Shown in pieces: positions 1 through 8,538 of a stretch of DNA of 64,000 nt; within the stretch, counting starts at the first letter, position 1, and every line of letters starts with the position of its first letter. The notes beneath the pieces were generated by a model that was not told the DNA's origin, did not search any database, and saw only the letters and a list, made by a program, of their open reading frames with translations. Both the position numbers and the translations under genes were made by a program. This DNA is from Candidatus Aalborgicola defluviihabitans (GTDB lineage Bacteria; Pseudomonadota; Gammaproteobacteria; Burkholderiales; Burkholderiaceae_C): the NCBI GenBank assembly GCA_016705575.1, contig JADIXX010000001.1, positions 62,001 through 126,000 on the forward strand. Reading direction: 5' to 3'.

Positions 1-888
1 GCCCTTGGCTTTACGCGCTATTGGCTGGCCGAACACCACAACATGCCCAGTATCGCCAGCTCCGCCACGGCGGTGCTGGTCGGTCATATTGCGGGTGGCA
101 CCCAGCGCATCCGCGTGGGGTCGGGCGGTGTCATGCTGCCCAACCATGCCCCGCTGGTGGTGGCGGAGGCCTTTGGCACGCTGGCCGAGTTGTATCCCAA
201 CCGTATTGACCTGGGGCTGGGTCGCGCACCGGGAACAGACCCGCTGACTATGCGCGCGCTGCGGCGCAACCGGCCCGAGACGGAGCAGGACTTTCCGCGC
301 GAGGTGAGCGAACTGCAAGAGCTGCTGGGCGATGCACACCCCGGGCAACGGGTGGTCGCCAACCCAGGTGCCGGCACCCATGTGCCAATCTGGTTGTTGG
401 GCTCCAGTTTGTTTTCGGCTCAATTGGCCGCGCAGCGGGGTTTGCCGTATGCCTTTGCCTCGCACTTTGCTCCCCAGATGCTGCTGCAAGCCATCGACAT
501 CTACCGACGGCACTTTCAGCCTTCGGCAGTGTTGGCCAAACCCTATGTGGCCATTGGAGTGCCACTGGTGGCCGCCCCCACGGATGAAGTAGCGCATTTT
601 TTGGCCAGCAGCATTTACCAGCGCATACTGGGCATTCTGACCGGCGAGCGCAAAAAGCTGCAGCCGCCCGTGGCGCAATTCATGGCGACATTATCAGAGC
701 GCGAACGCCAGGCCATTGCCGATTTCTTGGCCATGGCCGTGATTGGTGGGCCGCAGACGGTGCAGGCGGGTCTGGCCCGGCTACAGGAACTGACCGACGC
801 GGACGAATTTATTTTGGTGTGTGACGTGTACGAGCCGGAGTTGCGGCTGCGTTCGCTGGATATTGCGCGCCAGGTGTGGCCGCCCTAA
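1..888 (+). CDS. Luciferase-like (LLM class) flavin-dependent oxidoreductase, 5'-truncated by the window
   Basis: The frame is open from base 1, so the true start lies outside the window; 295 codons remain. The first visible residues, ALGFTRYWLAEHHNMPSIAS, and the following VGSGGVMLPNHAPLVVAEAFGTL-type segment are typical of the FMN/F420-binding TIM-barrel of bacterial luciferase-like monooxygenases (group that includes YhbW-like proteins). The segment LGLGRAPGTDP near residue 65 is also characteristic. The substrate cannot be told from sequence. It converges on the tetraheme cytochrome gene with only 14 bases between the two stop codons and is not part of that operon. Confidence 0.88.
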   Translation, partial: ALGFTRYWLAEHHNMPSIASSATAVLVGHIAGGTQRIRVGSGGVMLPNHAPLVVAEAFGTLAELYPNRIDLGLGRAPGTDPLTMRALRRNRPETEQDFPREVSELQELLGDAHPGQRVVANPGAGTHVPIWLLGSSLFSAQLAAQRGLPYAFASHFAPQMLLQAIDIYRRHFQPSAVLAKPYVAIGVPLVAAPTDEVAHFLASSIYQRILGILTGERKKLQPPVAQFMATLSERERQAIADFLAMAVIGGPQTVQAGLARLQELTDADEFILVCDVYEPELRLRSLDIARQVWPP

Positions 889-902
889 TAGCGGGTGAAT
901 GT

Positions 903-1499
903 CTATTCGTCGTCTTCCTTGTATTCCTTGGGAAGGTGGTGGGCAATACCCTTGTGACAATCAATACAGGTTTCGCCTTTTTCCTTGGCAGCCATGTGTT
1001 TTTTGTATACGGTTTGCTTCTGGATGTCGCCGCTCATGGCATCGAAGTTGTGGCAGTTGCGGCATTCAATGGATCCAGTCGCTTTCATCCGATTCCACTC
1101 ATGCGTTGCCAGTTCCATACGTTTGGCCTCAAACTTCGCCGGAGTGTCGATGTTGCCCATGATCTTGCCCCAAACCTCACCGCTGGCCTGGGCCTTTCGG
1201 ATGAGTTTGTGGGTCCAATCTTTGGGCACATGGCAGTCCGGGCAGGTAGCACGCACGCCAGTGCGATTGGAATAGTGGATAGTCTCCTTGTATTCCACAT
1301 AGACGGTGTCCCGCATTTCATGGCAGCTAATGCAGAACTCGAGCCTGTTGGTCGCTTCCAGTGCTGTGTTAAAACCGCCCCAAAAAATAATGCCGGAAAA
1401 AAAACCGACCAGCAGAATCGCCAGTAGAGAATATTTTGCGCTGGGGGTCTTCAGTATTGTCCACAGCCGGCCCATCAGGCCTTGGTTTGTTGTACTCAT
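903..1499 (-). CDS. cymA: NapC/NirT-family tetraheme c-type cytochrome, CymA-like quinol dehydrogenase
   Basis: This 198-residue protein has one N-terminal membrane anchor (about residues 24-45, YSLLAILLVGFFSGIIFWGG) and four CXXCH heme motifs (CISCH, CPDCH, CRNCH, CIDCH), the number expected for NapC/NirT/CymA. Family members exchange electrons between the quinone pool and periplasmic cytochromes from the inner membrane. It is the last gene after the decaheme cytochrome and porin genes, so it is the likely inner-membrane partner of that conduit. A GGAG ribosome site lies 8 bases before the ATG. An intrinsic terminator sits just upstream, so its expression may differ from mtoB. A role with nitrate or nitrite cannot be excluded, but position favours the Mtr/Mto pathway. 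Confidence 0.85.
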   Translation of the reverse strand: MSTTNQGLMGRLWTILKTPSAKYSLLAILLVGFFSGIIFWGGFNTALEATNRLEFCISCHEMRDTVYVEYKETIHYSNRTGVRATCPDCHVPKDWTHKLIRKAQASGEVWGKIMGNIDTPAKFEAKRMELATHEWNRMKATGSIECRNCHNFDAMSGDIQKQTVYKKHMAAKEKGETCIDCHKGIAHHLPKEYKEDDE

Positions 1500-1521
1500 G
1501 GTATTTGCTCCAACTGCTATT

Positions 1522-1550
1522 AAAAAAACGGGGCCAGTGTGACTGGCCCC
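1522..1550 (-). terminator. Intrinsic terminator between mtoB and cymA
   Basis: Arms GGGGCCAGT (1530-1538) and ACTGGCCCC (1542-1550) form a perfect 9-bp stem with a 3-base loop. Read on the minus strand the stem is followed by G and seven T residues (complement of the A run 1522-1528). It therefore ends transcripts coming from mtoB about 25 bases before the cymA start codon, or attenuates them. Confidence 0.85.
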
Positions 1551-1582
1551 GCAATCGCATCGCTAATCGCTAACTGGGCTTC

Positions 1583-4315
1583 TTAGAACGAGAACGTGTA
1601 AGCAACACCCAGGTTCTGCACCGTGTAGTTGGGAGCTTGCTCGTTGGTGGGCATGAAGTTGGTACCGGTGCCAAACTGGTAGCCGTCATAACTCCAGTCC
1701 ACTGCCTTGGTCATTGAGTAACCGTAGCTCAGGCGAACCGCAGACTTCTTGTCCAACGCATAGCGACCGGTGATCCGCAGTTCCGTTGTATCTGTTGTTA
1801 TGGTGGGGAAGGCTGAGGCAGCGATGTAGTAGTTGGCAATGCCGCCTGGCTGTACAACCGCAGTGATCGACGCAAGTGGGTTGGCAATGTAGCTGCCGCC
1901 TGTGACATCAATATCTGTACGGGCTCGTGACCATACCAGCGTTGTGCTCAGGTCCAGCTTGCCGCTGAGCAGGCCCTTCTGCTTGAGTGTCCAGCCCAAG
2001 GTGTCAACCTTGTCGTGCATCTGGTTGGACCAGTTTAGGCAGGGGTCCGTTTTGGCATCACGCACCTTGCCGGCAATCGTGCCGTAGCAAACCGATGGCG
2101 AGATGTTGGTGTTGCCGGCATTGCCAACATACACATTGGTTGCAGTCAACGGGGCGTTGGAGCCATAAGCATCGCCCGCGCTGGTAGACGTCTTGTCTTC
2201 GTTGGAGTAAAATACCGATGTGCCAAAGTTTTCGCTTACGTCGTAGGCGCCTTCCACATTCAAAGTGCGGCCTTGCGAGCCTTGAAGACCGTAGAGCGAA
2301 TTTTGGTAGTTGTCTTTGTCATAGTCATAGCTGGCCGTTAGCGAGAAAGCGTCGGTTGCCTGCCAGTTCAACGATGTGCGCAATTTGTCTCGGTTGCGGT
2401 CCGCCATATTGAAGCGGCGCATTCCAATCAACTCGTTGATGTTGTTGCGGCTGCCATACAAAGCCTGCGGAAGGATATTGTTGTTGGGACTGTAGATGGC
2501 CGCATTGCCAGTCAGTGCCGTGGATGGCAGGCCGGCCAGGGGGCCAAATCCGGTCAAACCATTGGCCATCAGGAAGGTGTAAGCGCTTTGCGTGGCTCCC
2601 ACACCAGCCCCCAGCGTGGGAATGACATTGGCATAGGGCGTCAGCGCCAGGAAGGCGTTTTCGTCATAGTTCACCGTGCGTGCCGAACGGGCGTAGCCCA
2701 ACCTTGCGTCCAGGTCGTCAGTAAGCTTGCTCCTCCATTGGGCGCGCAGGGTGTTTTCCTTGGTGGTGGGGGCATCTGCGCAGTTGATCCACGAGCCATT
2801 GCAGCTGCGGTCTATCTGCTGAGCGTCGTAGCCAAACTTCAACGCGTTGTCACGGTTGACCTTGTAGTCGGCATCCAGGTTGAGCTGACTTAGCTTCTTG
2901 CTGTAGGCCCGGTTGGCGTACATATTCAGATTGCTGCCCTGACCGGCCAGCCATGCATTGACGCCCGACTTGGTTTCGTTTGCGTCCTGAAAGTAGTACG
3001 TGTTGATCGGCGTCTGGTTGTCGCGATTTTCGTATTTGAAATTTGCCGTCAGGCCCAGACTCTGCGTGGCTTTGGAGGTGAGTTTGGCATTGAAACCTGT
3101 TGTCACCACCACACCTTGCAGGGATGTTCCAGGCAGGCCCAAGGGGAACTGCGCATTCTGGCCAGCGGTCACGAATGCTTCATCCTGTGTATTGCGTGCA
3201 GTAGACGCATTCCACACAAACTTGGTAGCGGGACTGATGGTGTAGCCGCCAGTGAGATTGATTTGGTGGAACTGGTTGCTCGGTGCTCCGGCAATCGTAG
3301 CGGTCTTGGTGGGGTCACTGATGTCGTTCCATGCGACCGACTTCACGTCGTTGACAAACAGTGATCCGTAGTATTCTGCCGAGAAGAAGCTCTTCGCACC
3401 CCGATAGTTCAGACTGACGTTGTACTGGTCGGTGGTCTGGTTGATGGGGTCCGCAAGTGTGACTGCGTATTCGCTGACCTGCGATGTCACCACGCTTAGC
3501 GGCTTGTAGCCTGTCTTGTTCTCCCGCTTGATGCTGGCCTTGATGTTCCACTGGTTGTCAATCTCGATCGACGCTCCGGCACTGGTTGCGCTGCGCTTGG
3601 TGTAGAGATTGACGTTGCGGAAGTCTGCCAGATCAGCTGCGCGATTGCCCGCCAGCTTGTTGAGTGTGGCTGCAGTGGGCGGAACGACGACACCATTGAC
3701 CAGTGCATTGGCCGTGCCAGCCGTTGGGTCCAAACCGCGCAGGTTGGTGCTGGTACTGGTATTGGTGGTAGCGGTTCCGGAAGCTTGCGGAACGATGGGC
3801 TTGACCCAGTTCGATGGCAATAGGAAGCTATTCCCACCTTCCCCCAGATACGGCGTCTGATAGGTGTCGGAGCGGTTGCGCAGCAACTCGTCATAACCCA
3901 GATTAATGCGGTAGGAGCCCTGCTTGCCAAAGTCGGCGGACAGGTTGCGGGTCTCCAGGCCCAGATCGGTACCGGTGATGTGGTAGCGCGTGGCGTCTTC
4001 GCTGTCGTAGCTACCGCCACCGCGCAGGTCAAAGTTCAGGATGGCGGTCGTGCCCTGCTTTTGCAAGCCGTTGTATTCACCAAACTTGTACGAAGTATTG
4101 CTGCCGTTGCTGTTGGGCACCACGTTGTTGCGGTTCTCGTTGTTTGTGGGGTTCACATACATGGCACCAATCTCGACGGTGCTGCGAGGTTGTGTCAGTT
4201 CTTCTACGGTCGCATCCTGCGCCTGTGCGGCTGACACCATGGCCATAGCAACCATGGCGCTGTGTACTGCTGCCACTGAGAGCCGGACGGGAAACCGATT
4301 CATGTTCGTTTTCAT
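1583..4315 (-). CDS. mtoB: MtrB/PioB/MtoB-family outer-membrane beta-barrel porin
   Basis: The 910-residue protein has a Sec signal peptide ending near VSAAQAQ, then a long sequence with alternating hydrophobic residues and many aromatic and Asn/Thr turns, ending in the aromatic pattern NLGVAYTFSF of an outer-membrane beta-barrel. Family members form the sheath that holds a decaheme cytochrome across the outer membrane. The gene lies 18 bases downstream of that cytochrome gene. The N-terminal CXXC found in Shewanella MtrB is not present, as in PioB/MtoB types; cysteines occur only in two internal loops. It is longer than MtrB (about 700), consistent with PioB/MtoB relatives. GGAG precedes the ATG by 8 bases. 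Confidence 0.85.
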   Translation of the reverse strand: MKTNMNRFPVRLSVAAVHSAMVAMAMVSAAQAQDATVEELTQPRSTVEIGAMYVNPTNNENRNNVVPNSNGSNTSYKFGEYNGLQKQGTTAILNFDLRGGGSYDSEDATRYHITGTDLGLETRNLSADFGKQGSYRINLGYDELLRNRSDTYQTPYLGEGGNSFLLPSNWVKPIVPQASGTATTNTSTSTNLRGLDPTAGTANALVNGVVVPPTAATLNKLAGNRAADLADFRNVNLYTKRSATSAGASIEIDNQWNIKASIKRENKTGYKPLSVVTSQVSEYAVTLADPINQTTDQYNVSLNYRGAKSFFSAEYYGSLFVNDVKSVAWNDISDPTKTATIAGAPSNQFHQINLTGGYTISPATKFVWNASTARNTQDEAFVTAGQNAQFPLGLPGTSLQGVVVTTGFNAKLTSKATQSLGLTANFKYENRDNQTPINTYYFQDANETKSGVNAWLAGQGSNLNMYANRAYSKKLSQLNLDADYKVNRDNALKFGYDAQQIDRSCNGSWINCADAPTTKENTLRAQWRSKLTDDLDARLGYARSARTVNYDENAFLALTPYANVIPTLGAGVGATQSAYTFLMANGLTGFGPLAGLPSTALTGNAAIYSPNNNILPQALYGSRNNINELIGMRRFNMADRNRDKLRTSLNWQATDAFSLTASYDYDKDNYQNSLYGLQGSQGRTLNVEGAYDVSENFGTSVFYSNEDKTSTSAGDAYGSNAPLTATNVYVGNAGNTNISPSVCYGTIAGKVRDAKTDPCLNWSNQMHDKVDTLGWTLKQKGLLSGKLDLSTTLVWSRARTDIDVTGGSYIANPLASITAVVQPGGIANYYIAASAFPTITTDTTELRITGRYALDKKSAVRLSYGYSMTKAVDWSYDGYQFGTGTNFMPTNEQAPNYTVQNLGVAYTFSF

Positions 4316-4333
4316 ATCAATTTCTCCAATTTT

Positions 4334-5293
4334 TTATCGCTGTAATTTCGCACCGGCGGGATGGTTGGAACCATGGACCAGCGAGTGGCAGTTCATGCAG
4401 GCCCGGCCACTGAGCTGTGCCGGTGGGCTTTGGTTGGCCACACCTTGTGCGCCGTTGACGCTGATGACGTTCCCGCCGGGCAAATTGCCGCCGCTGTACA
4501 GGGTCTTGCCGTGGTCACCGCTGTGGCATTGCTGGCACAGGAAGGGTGCGCGGGTCTTGAGCAGGGGCGTATTGGTCGAGCCGTGGGGGGTGTGGCAGTT
4601 GGTGCAATCGTCGGTTACCGGGCTATGCTCCCACAGGAATGGGCCGCGTTTTTCAGCATGGCAGGTATAGCAGGTCTCGTTGACGCTGTTTTTTACCAGC
4701 AACTTCGGACCGGTCGAGCCATGGGGGTTATGGCAATCGGAGCAGGCCATCTTGCCAGCAGCAATCGGGTGGGTCGAGATGCGGTGTGTCTGAGCGCGCT
4801 CAGTCTTGTGGCAGGTGAAGCAGACTTCAGGCTGCGTGGCCTTGTTCAATACCTTGTCGTTGCCGCCATTGTGGTTGGTGTGGCAACTGGTACAGGCCAT
4901 ACCCTGGCCCTGGTGCTGGCTGCCCTCCCAATGGCTGCGCTTGCCGGCCTGGTGGCAGGAAATACAAGTGGTGTTTTGTACCGACGCATCTGACGCTGTC
5001 TTACCTTTGCCAAATACAACGTCAGGCGACTGGGCTTTGTCTTTCAAGTGATTTGTGCTGCTACCGTGGCATGACTGGCAACCAGGCGATCTTTCGTCTG
5101 CCTTGTTCCCATGGCGTGTCTTGTAAACCGAGAGAATGGCCTTGTCCGATCCTTCATCGTGACAACGGGTGCAGACTGCGTCCCCCTTGAGGGTACGGTC
5201 TACGGAGGTGGCGTCCGCGGCATGTGCGTTGACGCCAAATGTAGCGGCCGCCAACAGTACACACAGGCCAACAATTTTCTGGAGCAATTTCAT
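4334..5293 (-). CDS. mtoA: DmsE/MtrA/MtoA-family periplasmic decaheme c-type cytochrome
   Basis: The 319-residue precursor has a signal peptide (to about residue 25, GVNAHA) and exactly ten CXXCH motifs: CTRCH, CQSCH, CISCH, CTSCH, CFTCH, CSDCH, CYTCH, CTNCH, CQQCH and CMNCH. Length and heme number match MtrA, PioA and MtoA, which insert into the MtrB-type barrel and carry electrons across the outer membrane. The gene is followed 18 bases later by the porin gene and preceded 45 bases upstream by a monoheme cytochrome gene. No outer-surface MtrC-type cytochrome is encoded nearby, as in pio and mto loci. Direction (Fe(II) oxidation or metal reduction) cannot be decided from sequence. AAAGGAATCAAC precedes the ATG. 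Confidence 0.9.
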   Translation of the reverse strand: MKLLQKIVGLCVLLAAATFGVNAHAADATSVDRTLKGDAVCTRCHDEGSDKAILSVYKTRHGNKADERSPGCQSCHGSSTNHLKDKAQSPDVVFGKGKTASDASVQNTTCISCHQAGKRSHWEGSQHQGQGMACTSCHTNHNGGNDKVLNKATQPEVCFTCHKTERAQTHRISTHPIAAGKMACSDCHNPHGSTGPKLLVKNSVNETCYTCHAEKRGPFLWEHSPVTDDCTNCHTPHGSTNTPLLKTRAPFLCQQCHSGDHGKTLYSGGNLPGGNVISVNGAQGVANQSPPAQLSGRACMNCHSLVHGSNHPAGAKLQR

Positions 5294-5338
5294 GTTGATT
5301 CCTTTTGCCTCAAGGGGTCATTCGGGTGTCTTGGCGGC

Positions 5339-5698
5339 TTACTGGGCCAGGATCCAGTCCACCAGGTTCTTGATCTGCTCCATGTCTTTGGGCGGACTGG
5401 TTTTTACGATCTTGTGCTCTTCCTCATGGCCATCAGGGAATTTGGCCTTTTCACCGGAGGTGATGTGCTCAATCAAACGGGCTTCGGCATTGGCCTTGCC
5501 CTTGTACTTCTCGGCCACCTTTTTGTACGCAGGTCCATCCTTGTCCTTTGCAACGGAGTGGCAGGTCAGGCACTTGTTTTGACGGGCCAGTGCCTTGGCG
5601 GCTTCCTCGTCAATCGCCGCATGGGCAGCAGGCACCAACAGCAGCACTGCGGAGCCCACCAATGCGAAATTCAAAACTGACTGAACTATTTTTTTCAT
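5339..5698 (-). CDS. mtoD: Periplasmic monoheme class I cytochrome c, MtoD-like
   Basis: I start at the ATG at 5698 (MKKIVQSVLNFALVG), which has AAAAGG eight bases upstream; an ATG six bases earlier is too close to that site. The 119-residue precursor has a signal peptide ending near PAAHA and one heme motif, CLTCH. The C-terminal LVDWILAQ helix is typical of small class I cytochromes. The usual distal Met-Pro-Pro loop is absent: the equivalent stretch reads GHEEEHKIVKTSPP, so the sixth heme ligand may be His or Lys. It is the first gene of the four-gene cytochrome/porin operon, the place of mtoD in Sideroxydans, and probably shuttles electrons across the periplasm. Confidence 0.8.
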   Translation of the reverse strand: MKKIVQSVLNFALVGSAVLLLVPAAHAAIDEEAAKALARQNKCLTCHSVAKDKDGPAYKKVAEKYKGKANAEARLIEHITSGEKAKFPDGHEEEHKIVKTSPPKDMEQIKNLVDWILAQ

Positions 5699-5815
5699 TT
5701 TCATCACCTTTTCGTTGCTTGAATCCATGTGTGGTGGGCACACGCGGTCCACCATGCGTTGGAAATCATTTTCCCAACGGGGGTGACTTACGGATATAGG
5801 CAGGCGATGAAATTG

Positions 5816-5857
5816 ACCATAGGAGTATTCCTATGGTGAGTAGGATTCATCCTACTC
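5816..5857. promoter_or_regulatory. Tandem palindromes TAGGA-N4-TCCTA, probable operator of the cytochrome operon
   Basis: Two perfect inverted repeats lie side by side: ACCATAGGA-GTAT-TCCTATGGT (5816-5837) and GAGTAGGA-TTCA-TCCTACTC (5838-5857). Both share the core TAGGA-N4-TCCTA, and their centres are 21 bp apart, two helical turns, as expected for two dimers on one DNA face. They sit 120-160 bases upstream of mtoD, and the second overlaps the stop codon of the response-regulator gene. The adjacent NarL-type regulator is the obvious candidate to bind them. They could also fold in RNA, but no T run follows, so a terminator is less likely. Confidence 0.65.
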
Positions 5858-6499
5858 GCGAGTCAGGTCGAGTAGTTCATGCTCGACCGCGTAACGGAAC
5901 AAATCCACATTGCTGGTCAGGTTCATCTTGGCAAAGATGTTGGACTTGTGGGTGCTGACGGTCTTGATGCTGAGCGACAACTTGGCGGCAATGTCGGTCA
6001 GGCTCGTACCCCGTACGATCTCACCAAAAATCTCGAACTCTCGGTCTGAGAGTTGGGTGTGGGGCATTGAGTCAAAACGGGGTGATATGGCAGTTGCCAG
6101 TAACTCAGCAACCCGTGGGCTGATGAAAACTCCCCCAGATGCCACCTTTCGGATGGCTGGCACCAGGAGATTGCTGTCGCTCTCCTTGGACAGGTATCCA
6201 GAGGCACCCGCGCGGATGGAGCGTACCGCGAACTGCTCTTCCGGGTGCATGCTGAAGATGAGTATGGGTAGTTTGGGTCGCTCTGCTTTTACCAACCGAA
6301 TGAGTTCTATGCCATGGCGACCTGGCATGGACAGGTCCATGAGCATCATGTCCCAGTTCCGGCTGCGCACCTGTTCTAGGGCTGCGTTGCCATCGCAGGC
6401 CTCCCCGGCGACGATCAGGTCCTCGGTGTCGGCCAAAATCTTGCGCAAACCGTCGCGGATGATGGCGTGGTCGTCTGCGACCAGGACCGAAATGCTCAT
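5852..6499 (-). CDS. NarL/FixJ-family response regulator
   Basis: The 215-residue protein has a receiver domain with acidic residues in VLVADDHAIIRDGL, the phospho-acceptor Asp in MMLMDLSMPG (near residue 55), a conserved Ser/Thr position and Lys in GYLSKES. A LuxR-type helix-turn-helix follows from about residue 148 (LSDREFEIFGEIVRG ... IAAKLSLSIKTVSTHKSNI). It overlaps the upstream histidine kinase gene by 4 bases (ATGA), so the pair is translationally coupled. It lies directly before the cytochrome/porin operon and probably controls it through the tandem palindromes at its 3' end. Confidence 0.93.
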   Translation of the reverse strand: MSISVLVADDHAIIRDGLRKILADTEDLIVAGEACDGNAALEQVRSRNWDMMLMDLSMPGRHGIELIRLVKAERPKLPILIFSMHPEEQFAVRSIRAGASGYLSKESDSNLLVPAIRKVASGGVFISPRVAELLATAISPRFDSMPHTQLSDREFEIFGEIVRGTSLTDIAAKLSLSIKTVSTHKSNIFAKMNLTSNVDLFRYAVEHELLDLTRE

Positions 6500-8538
6500 A
6501 CTGTTGCCCCCAAAAAGCTGGCGAGTTGGAGCGGGAGTTTGACCTCAATGGTGGTGCCCGAGTTCAAATCGCTCAGGACCAAAAAAAATCCACCCATTGA
6601 GATGGCGCGCTCCCGCATGCTGATCAGACCGATACCGTCTCTGCGTCGCTCGGGGTTCGCCATGCCTTTGCCGTTGTCCTGCACCACCAGCATCAGATCT
6701 TTGTCGTCGCAACGGATGGATATATCGACCTGACTGGCATTCGCGTGCCGGGCGATATTGGTCAGGGACTCCTGGATGATGCGAAACAGGCCGCTGGCCA
6801 TTGCCTGGTCCATGACCACTTTTGCACCTGCCAGGTCCAGCTTGGTCGCAATTCCCGTGCGCTTGGAGAACTCACCTGCCTGCCAGGCCACCGCATCGGC
6901 GAAGCCCAGGTCGTCCAAAATCAAAGGACGCAGTTCACTGGAGATGCGCCGTACCGATGACAGGGCGGTGTCGAGTGATTTGCGCATGCCATCCAATTCT
7001 TCGGTTGTCACTTCGCGGCCTTCACGCAGTCGGTTGCAGAGCCACGAAAACTCCAGCTTCAACCCCGTCAATTGTTGGCCCAGCTCATCGTGCAGCTCGC
7101 GTGAGATCCGGGAGCGTTCCTCTTCACGAACGGTCTGTAGTGATTCTGAAAGTTGGCGCAGTTGCACATTCATCTCACGCAGGTTTTCCTCATTGCGACG
7201 CCTTTCGGTGACATCCCGCAAGACAGCAGTCATCTGTCTTTTGCCGCCAATGCTGGTCTGTGAAACGGTGGACTCAATCGGAAATTCGGTGCCATCGGAG
7301 CGCCGACCCGTTACATCCAGCTGAACCCCCATGGCTTTGGATGCAACGCCAGAGCCAATGAAATCATTCACATACTGGCGGTGCGTGTGGGCAACTTTTT
7401 GGGGTAGCAGCAATTCCAGTGGGCTTCCAAGGGCGGCACTGGCTGATAGCCCGAACATGCGCTCAGCGGCTGGATTAAACACCAAAATCTTGTGTGCTTC
7501 ATCCACGGCAACGATGCCATCCATGACCGAATCAATGGTTTGATGGTAGCGATCATTGGCGCCACTAAGCTCCGTTGAAAGCGCGTCCTCGCGGTTCAGT
7601 TCGTTGATCAGCAGGCCTGCCGCCCCAATAATCAGCAGACACATCAGAACTGCACCGGCAGCGATGGGCCACGCAGTCTCGCGCCAGGAATACAAGGCCT
7701 CTTGTTCGTCATTGGTTACGCTCACCAGCATAGGAAATTGGTCGGTATGGCCCAGTGCGAAGCCTTGGCGTCCACCATCGCCGCGGGCGTGGGTCAGCAT
7801 GCGCACATCGTCACCGGCAACCGGTAAGCGGTCAGTACCCAGCTCGGGCGCACGGTCGCCAATCTGCGATTCCCGGTGTGGAATACTCGCAACGAGAGTT
7901 CCGTCTGCCAAGTAGATGGAAAAGGGGCGTTCAAAGTCGAGCTTTACGTAGTTGTACAACTGCTCGAATGCAGCAACATTGACCGACACCACCACCAGGC
8001 CCCGAAATTTGCCATCCAGACTATTGAGCCGCCGTGCCAAGTGCCAGTTCCATGTGCCGTCAATTCGGCTGCGCACTGGGCGGTCAATAAAAAGGCTACT
8101 GTTTTCGGCACTCAAAAATGCTTTGAAGTAATCCCTGTCCAAAACAGTCGTCGGTGGCAGGGGCTGTTCGCGCGACGAGTTGACCACGTTGCCTTCGGCG
8201 TCCACGATAAAGAGCGAGCGCAGATGCCGGTTAGATCCAGCGCGCGCATTGAGCAGCAAGTGTGTTGGCACGCTGTTCAGTTCAAACTGGCTCCCATAAG
8301 GGTTTTGCAACCTCTCCTGTACGCCTTTGAGCACGGCATCGATGCTTTCGAGGTTTTGCTCGGTCTGACGCATGAAAACCTTGGTCAGGCTGATGGTCTC
8401 GATGCGGGCGTGTTCCAGTTCCCGTGCTCTCAGGTTGAACAGTAGGAAAGCGACTGATATTGCCACCGTGAGAACCGCCACCAGAGCCAAAAATCCCACG
8501 GCACGCGTCGGTTGAATCTGGAGGCGAACCCGGTTCAT
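6496..8538 (-). CDS. Membrane sensor histidine kinase (Cache-like sensor, PAS, HisKA_3, HATPase)
   Basis: I choose the ATG at 8538, which overlaps the stop of the upstream gene (ATGA), giving 680 residues. Two membrane segments (about residues 11-35 and 280-305) bracket a periplasmic domain of about 240 residues with the DRDYFKAFL pattern of dCache sensors. A cytoplasmic PAS domain follows (near DRYHQTIDSVMDGIVAVDE), then the HisKA_3 phospho-acceptor helix RISRELHDELGQQLTGLKLE and an ATPase domain with N (ITRIIQESLTNIARHA-like) and G boxes (DNGKGM). It is NarX-like in architecture without a P-box. It should phosphorylate the regulator encoded next. The signal is unknown; position suggests iron, metal or redox. 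Confidence 0.92.
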   Translation of the reverse strand: MNRVRLQIQPTRAVGFLALVAVLTVAISVAFLLFNLRARELEHARIETISLTKVFMRQTEQNLESIDAVLKGVQERLQNPYGSQFELNSVPTHLLLNARAGSNRHLRSLFIVDAEGNVVNSSREQPLPPTTVLDRDYFKAFLSAENSSLFIDRPVRSRIDGTWNWHLARRLNSLDGKFRGLVVVSVNVAAFEQLYNYVKLDFERPFSIYLADGTLVASIPHRESQIGDRAPELGTDRLPVAGDDVRMLTHARGDGGRQGFALGHTDQFPMLVSVTNDEQEALYSWRETAWPIAAGAVLMCLLIIGAAGLLINELNREDALSTELSGANDRYHQTIDSVMDGIVAVDEAHKILVFNPAAERMFGLSASAALGSPLELLLPQKVAHTHRQYVNDFIGSGVASKAMGVQLDVTGRRSDGTEFPIESTVSQTSIGGKRQMTAVLRDVTERRRNEENLREMNVQLRQLSESLQTVREEERSRISRELHDELGQQLTGLKLEFSWLCNRLREGREVTTEELDGMRKSLDTALSSVRRISSELRPLILDDLGFADAVAWQAGEFSKRTGIATKLDLAGAKVVMDQAMASGLFRIIQESLTNIARHANASQVDISIRCDDKDLMLVVQDNGKGMANPERRRDGIGLISMRERAISMGGFFLVLSDLNSGTTIEVKLPLQLASFLGATV

